Origin: Anaerolineaceae bacterium
GTDB lineage: Bacteria > Chloroflexota > Anaerolineae > Anaerolineales > Anaerolineaceae
Assembly: GCA_003532515.1 (NCBI GenBank)
Contig: DOEX01000015.1
Coordinates: forward strand, 1 to 8,361
DNA length: 8,361 nucleotides
Direction: 5' to 3'
Below are positions 5,722-8,361 of this stretch, in pieces. The notes beneath the pieces are model-generated. The model saw only the letters and a list, made by a program, of their open reading frames with translations, was not told the DNA's origin and searched no databases. A program made the translations under genes and the position numbers. Within the stretch, counting starts at the first letter, position 1; each line of letters begins with the position of its first letter.

Positions 5722-6957
5722 TTATTCCTCACCGCTCTGGACCTGGTTGATCAGGTTCTGGGCGAGGGTTTGAAGGCGTTCCCGCTCGCTTTCATCCTCG
5801 TGTTTTTCTTTCCAAAACAAATCCAACAATTGCAGTGGGCTCAACGAACTGGTTTCCTGACCATCTGGCAAGCGACTTCGGGCGTCTGAGACGGAATTTT
5901 TGTGCAATTTGAATTCAAAGGCATCTTTAGCATAAGTATGCAAGCGGCTTTCATCGATCAGGACCTCGTAACCCTGGGGATAGGTAATTTTCAGTCGGAC
6001 AATGGCGTCTTTTAGCTCTTCTGGGGAGGGCATGGCTGCAATCAACTTTTCATTGACATTTATCTCGTCTACAAGAGTGACACTGCGGTCGATAAACTTT
6101 CGGATGGGCAGTTTGCGCCATTCATAGGTGGTATGTCCCTTTTCGATATTGGCAATCACAAAACCTTTTTCCTCGTTCACTTCGCCAAAATCGACCCGCT
6201 CTATCGAGCCCGGGTAGACCACCGGTGGGTGAGAGCCGGCGTTTAGGTCTTGGTGGCGGTGGATGTGACCAAGTGCAACGTAATCGAAGCGCGGGTTACA
6301 AACTAAGCCTAAAGGGAAGATGACATCCCGACCGATTTTGATTTCCTGCTCATTACCGAGTTTTGCTCCGGCAATTGAGGCATGCGCTGTAAGGATGACT
6401 GGAAGATCAGGGTCAATTTCTGTTAGTGTTTGGCTGATCCAATCAGAAACACTGTTTTCAATGACGCGTAAAGGGTCTTCCTCTTCAGTGTCACCAGAAG
6501 TGATGGACTGCATAACGCCTGCACGCGTGATCCATGGAATGGCCATCACCTGGATAGGCAGCCCTTCCAGGTCAGCAGGAGCGAGCAAGCGCAGGTTGCT
6601 GACTACGCTGATATGTTCCGGGGCTAGCGTATCGAATTCCTGCATGGCATGGGCTTTTCGCTGAGAAGGAGAGATATCGTGGTTGCCAGTCAACAAAATG
6701 GTGGGGATGCCGGCTTTCGAGAGGCGCATCAGGCGGCGACCCCATTCGCGTTGAAAGGTTGGTGCAGGTGCGCGGTCTTTGTAGGCATCACCAGCAAAAA
6801 TGACCAGATCTACTTTTTCATCGATGGCAGCCTGGACGATTGCATCGAGGCTTCGTAAAAAGTCCATCACACGTTCAGGCAGACCCGTTTCGGGGTCATG
6901 AGAGCCAAAGTTGGTCATATCGATATGGGCATCAGCAAAGTGGAGGAGTTTGATCAT
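5722..6957 (-). CDS. Metallophosphoesterase, DNA repair exonuclease of the Mre11/SbcD family
   Basis: This is a two-metal (Mn2+-type) nuclease of the calcineurin-like phosphoesterase fold, family COG0420, 411 residues from the ATG at 6957. Motifs in order are FADAHID (residues 7-13, D9 and H11), FAGDAYKD (54-61, D57), LTGNHD (89-94, N92, H93), LTAHASI (189-195, H192) and GHIHRHQ (230-236, H231, H233), followed by a capping-type C-terminal region. Length is close to E. coli SbcD (about 400). SbcD normally works with the SbcC/Rad50 ATPase, but no such gene adjoins it; the next gene is an HD phosphohydrolase. An in-frame ATG at 7047 would add 30 residues that do not fit the family, whose domain begins at MIKLLHFADAH. 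The chosen ATG lies 6 nt after a TATAAT, suggesting a leaderless mRNA. Without SbcC it could also be a YhaO-type nuclease. Confidence 0.9.
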   Translation of the reverse strand: MIKLLHFADAHIDMTNFGSHDPETGLPERVMDFLRSLDAIVQAAIDEKVDLVIFAGDAYKDRAPAPTFQREWGRRLMRLSKAGIPTILLTGNHDISPSQRKAHAMQEFDTLAPEHISVVSNLRLLAPADLEGLPIQVMAIPWITRAGVMQSITSGDTEEEDPLRVIENSVSDWISQTLTEIDPDLPVILTAHASIAGAKLGNEQEIKIGRDVIFPLGLVCNPRFDYVALGHIHRHQDLNAGSHPPVVYPGSIERVDFGEVNEEKGFVIANIEKGHTTYEWRKLPIRKFIDRSVTLVDEINVNEKLIAAMPSPEELKDAIVRLKITYPQGYEVLIDESRLHTYAKDAFEFKLHKNSVSDARSRLPDGQETSSLSPLQLLDLFWKEKHEDESERERLQTLAQNLINQVQSGEE

Positions 6958-6963
6958 GGCGTA

Positions 6964-6969
6964 ATTATA
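6964..6969 (-). promoter_or_regulatory. -10 element of a probably leaderless nuclease transcript
   Basis: On the minus strand TATAAT is followed by six bases and then the ATG at 6957. A start 7 nt after the -10 would fall on the A of the ATG. No Shine-Dalgarno sequence precedes this ATG and the -35 region is weak. Confidence 0.45.
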
Positions 6970-7051
6970 ATGGAGAGACCACTCAAACCGCTTAATCATC
7001 ATGAATTGCTTGTTTAATATTGCAAGAAGCATCGGATTGGTTTTCATCGGG

Positions 7052-7057
7052 TAAAAT
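7052..7057 (+). promoter_or_regulatory. -10 element of a probably leaderless surE transcript
   Basis: TAAAAT is followed by six bases (CGAGAT) and then the surE ATG at 7064, the same geometry as the divergent nuclease promoter. No clear Shine-Dalgarno or -35 hexamer is present. A small dyad, CTTG (7009-7012) with CAAG (7023-7026), lies between the two promoters. Confidence 0.42.
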
Positions 7058-7063
7058 CGAGAT

Positions 7064-7876
7064 ATGACAAAAAATAATCGCCCTCAAATTTTATTAACCA
7101 ATGATGACAGTATCAATTCACCCGGTTTATGGGCTGCGGCAGAAGCGCTTTCGACCCTCGGATTTGTGCACGTGGTGGCGCCCAGGGTACAGCAAACCTC
7201 GATGGGGCGCGCACTCCCGCGTGAATCTGACGGCATCCGGGAAGTCCAGGAGCTGGTGATCAACGGACAAAACTGGCAGGTATATGGCATTGGCGGCTCA
7301 CCTGCACAGGCGGTCTTACACGGTTTGCTCACCGTAATGACAGACATCAAACCTGACCTGGTTGTGTCCGGTATCAATTATGGCGAAAATGTTGCCTCGG
7401 GCGTAACCGTCAGCGGCACGGTGGGGGCGGCTCTGGAAGCGGCAACCTTTGGCTATCCAGCCCTGGCAGTTTCTTTACAAACTGCTGTCAGTGAGCACTT
7501 CAACCTCTCGGATAAAGTTGATTTCAGTACTGCGGCATGGTTTACACGCTACTTTGCAGAAAAACTTTTGCGCCTTAAGATGCCTTTTGACGTGGATGTG
7601 CTTAAAGTTGATGTGCCGGCGGATGCTACTCCTGAGACCCCCTGGGTGGTAACGCGACAGTCGCGCCAGCGTTATTTTATGGTAACCTCACAGTTCGACC
7701 CACAGACAGGTAAAGAGACGGTCGGTTACCATACCCGGGTAGATGAGGCTACGGTTGAATGGGATAGTGACCTTAAGACGGTCTTGCTGGATAAGCTGGT
7801 ATCGGTCACTCCGATCAGCCTGGATTTGACATCGCGGGTGGATTTTGGGGATCTGCGCGGGTTATTGGAATCCTAG
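7064..7876 (+). CDS. surE: 5'/3'-nucleotidase SurE
   Basis: SurE is a cytoplasmic, divalent-metal-dependent nucleoside monophosphate phosphatase. The 270-residue protein shows the family signatures in order: ILLTNDDS (residues 9-16, metal ligands D14 and D15), APRVQQTSMGRA (39-50, ligand S46), GIGGSPAQAV (75-84), VVSGINYGENV (100-110, ligand N105), SGTVGAALEAATFG (117-130) and VVTRQSRQRYF in the C-terminal half. Length is normal (about 250-270). Two departures from the commonest form are NDDS in place of NDDG and GSPAQ in place of GTPAD; neither removes a metal ligand. The ATG at 7064 gives the standard N-terminus. It is transcribed away from the nuclease-HD operon and is followed by repeat-rich DNA with no further gene in the window. 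Confidence 0.95.
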   Translation: MTKNNRPQILLTNDDSINSPGLWAAAEALSTLGFVHVVAPRVQQTSMGRALPRESDGIREVQELVINGQNWQVYGIGGSPAQAVLHGLLTVMTDIKPDLVVSGINYGENVASGVTVSGTVGAALEAATFGYPALAVSLQTAVSEHFNLSDKVDFSTAAWFTRYFAEKLLRLKMPFDVDVLKVDVPADATPETPWVVTRQSRQRYFMVTSQFDPQTGKETVGYHTRVDEATVEWDSDLKTVLLDKLVSVTPISLDLTSRVDFGDLRGLLES

Positions 7877-7882
7877 AATTCG

Positions 7883-7935
7883 AAGGTAATCAAGGTAATC
7901 CTTGTACGGAGGGGTTTACTCCCTCCGGTGCCTTG
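7883..7935. repeat. Tandem 9-mer plus GC-rich hairpins after surE
   Basis: AAGGTAATC occurs twice head to tail (7883-7891, 7892-7900). CAAGG (7891-7895) can pair with CCTTG at 7900-7904 or with CCTTG at 7931-7935. Between these, CGGAGGG (7907-7913) and CCCTCCG (7921-7927) form a perfect 7-bp stem with a 7-nt loop. It lies about 30 nt after the surE stop and could end the transcript, but there is no T-run, so it is listed as a repeat. Confidence 0.5.
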
Positions 7936-7965
7936 AGATGTTTGGAATCTGGCGGGAGAAAATTC

Positions 7966-8030
7966 GTAGGTCGGAATGAGATCGTCTGGTAAGGTTTGCT
8001 GATATTGACAGTGAGCGATCTCACTCCGAC
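7966..8030 (+). repeat. 65-bp palindromic dispersed repeat, copy 2 (GTAGG family)
   Basis: It starts GTAGG; the arms GTCGGAATGAGATCG (7970-7984) and CGATCTCACTCCGAC (8016-8030) match at 14 of 15 positions, with one A·C mismatch (7976/8024) that becomes G·T on the other strand. Its length and both ends equal those of copy 1 at 1837-1901 in the opposite orientation. It has no coding capacity and looks like a non-autonomous palindromic element. Confidence 0.8.
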
Positions 8031-8054
8031 ATAAATTGCTACAACCTGAAGTTT

Positions 8055-8092
8055 GTCACTGCAAGGGAGCATTAGCGACCGTGGCAGTCTGC
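8055..8092 (+). repeat. 38-bp intergenic repeat, copy A
   Basis: It begins GTCACTGC and ends GTGGCAGTCTGC, with GGGAGCATTAGCGACC in the middle. It is identical to copy B at 36 of 38 positions and lies 54 bp before it. ACTGC and GCAGT near its ends are short inverted arms. Confidence 0.8.
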
Positions 8093-8108
8093 TCTTCCTC
8101 TTAAATCA

Positions 8109-8150
8109 GTCACTGCTAGGGAGCGTTAGCGACCGTGGCAGTCTGCCTTT
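8109..8150 (+). repeat. 38-bp intergenic repeat, copy B, with shared tail
   Basis: The 38-bp core is 8109-8146. The last 17 bases, CGTGGCAGTCTGCCTTT (8134-8150), form a perfect inverted repeat with 8250-8266 at the edge of copy C. B and C therefore enclose a 99-nt segment. Confidence 0.8.
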
Positions 8151-8160
8151 TGGAACAGCA

Positions 8161-8219
8161 CACCCTTACAAGGCAATTGAGACCGTTTCCTACCGTAGTG
8201 TAGTGAGCCTGTAAGGGTG
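8161..8219. repeat. Hairpin nested between repeat copies B and C
   Basis: CACCCTTACA (8161-8170) pairs perfectly with TGTAAGGGTG (8210-8219). After a single bulged A, GGC (8172-8174) pairs with GCC (8207-8209). The loop of about 32 nt repeats ACCGT twice. It is unlike the flanking repeats and may be a separate element. Confidence 0.55.
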
Positions 8220-8253
8220 ACCCCAGTCCCCTGACTTTTTATCACATTTAAAG

Positions 8254-8331
8254 GCAGACTGCCACGACCATTTGCCAACATGCTGTATCGAACTGACCTC
8301 AAAGCTTCATGGTAAATGGCCTCGCAGTGAC
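8254..8331 (-). repeat. Long, inverted variant of the 38-bp repeat, copy C
   Basis: Read on the minus strand it begins GTCACTGCGAGG and ends CGTGGCAGTCTGC, matching both ends of copies A and B, but it is 78 nt long. The short middle is replaced by a segment with its own inverted arms, CCATTTGCC (8268-8276) and GGTAAATGG (8311-8319), which form a 9-bp stem with one G·T pair. This is a long form of the same repeat or a repeat that took up a palindromic insert. Confidence 0.7.
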
Positions 8332-8361
8332 AAGATCAACAAAAACAGCCTGTCTCTTGAG

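Larger units (their letters stand above)
7877..8361. other. Gene-free, repeat-packed intergenic region
   Basis: These 485 bases to the window edge contain no credible gene. They hold, in order: a 9-bp tandem duplication with GC hairpin (7883-7935), a 65-bp GTAGG-family palindrome (7966-8030), two direct copies of a 38-bp repeat (8055-8092 and 8109-8146), a separate 13-bp-stem hairpin (8161-8219) and an inverted, longer copy of the 38-bp repeat (8254-8331). The last 30 bases show nothing recognisable. Confidence 0.75.

Noticed and set aside
5209..5889. Long plus-strand open frame opposite the HD and nuclease genes.
   Set aside because: It is antisense to two genes with complete catalytic motifs and its translation shows no recognisable domain.
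6958..7047. Longer N-terminus for the SbcD-like nuclease, starting at 7047 on the minus strand.
   Set aside because: The added 30 residues do not resemble the family, which begins at the MIKLLHFADAH strand, and they would consume the divergent promoter region.
7960..8037. Target-site duplication (AAATT at 7960-7964 and 8033-8037) around the 65-bp element.
   Set aside because: The flanking copies sit 1 and 2 nt from the element ends, are AT-rich, and no matching duplication flanks the copy at 1837-1901.
7890..8072. Small 60-codon reading frame on the minus strand.
   Set aside because: It is made almost entirely of the palindromic repeats and has no family resemblance or ribosome site.
8055..8331. 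CRISPR array.
   Set aside because: There are only three repeat copies with unequal spacing, one is inverted and longer, and no cas genes are present.

Overview
The window reads as a bacterial chromosome segment of moderate GC with ordinary housekeeping genes and repeat-rich intergenic DNA. The gene content (an anaerobe-type soluble group 3 [NiFe]-hydrogenase, a PiT/DUF47 phosphate pair, SurE, an Mre11/SbcD-like nuclease) and the short palindromic intergenic repeats suggest an anaerobic Chloroflexota bacterium of the Anaerolineae type. That placement is inference: there is no rRNA or marker gene to settle it.

Layout. Positions 16-1689 (+) hold a phosphate operon, a PiT permease followed by a DUF47/PhoU-like accessory protein. 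Positions 1690-1916 are a convergent intergenic region with three successive hairpins, two of which belong to one dispersed repeat family. Positions 1917-2711 (-) encode an inositol-monophosphatase-family phosphatase. Positions 2712-2878 form a divergent control region with an 11-bp-phased array of DnaA-box-like motifs. Positions 2879-5064 (+) hold a two-gene cytoplasmic [NiFe]-hydrogenase. Positions 5074-6957 (-) hold an Mre11/SbcD-like nuclease gene followed by an HD-domain phosphohydrolase gene, convergent with the hydrogenase across a 9-nt gap. Positions 6958-7063 are a short divergent promoter region where both genes look leaderless. Positions 7064-7876 (+) encode SurE. Positions 7877-8361 contain no gene and are packed with palindromic repeats of at least three kinds.

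How the parts relate. The phosphate pair imports Pi. The hydrogenase has all the cysteines for the NiFe site and three [4Fe-4S] clusters, but no electron-acceptor subunit and no maturation protease lie beside it; its large subunit stops right after the last active-site motif, so it probably needs no C-terminal processing. The nuclease, HD protein, SurE and the IMPase-family enzyme are four phosphoester hydrolases of unrelated folds within about 6 kb; a shared role in nucleotide salvage or repair is possible but unproven.

The observations most worth following up are: a hairpin repeat family whose three copies show compensatory base changes and a wobble pair kept at the same place; the helically phased TGTGGATAA-like array over the hydrogenase promoter; and the unprocessed, Lys-ending hydrogenase large subunit.
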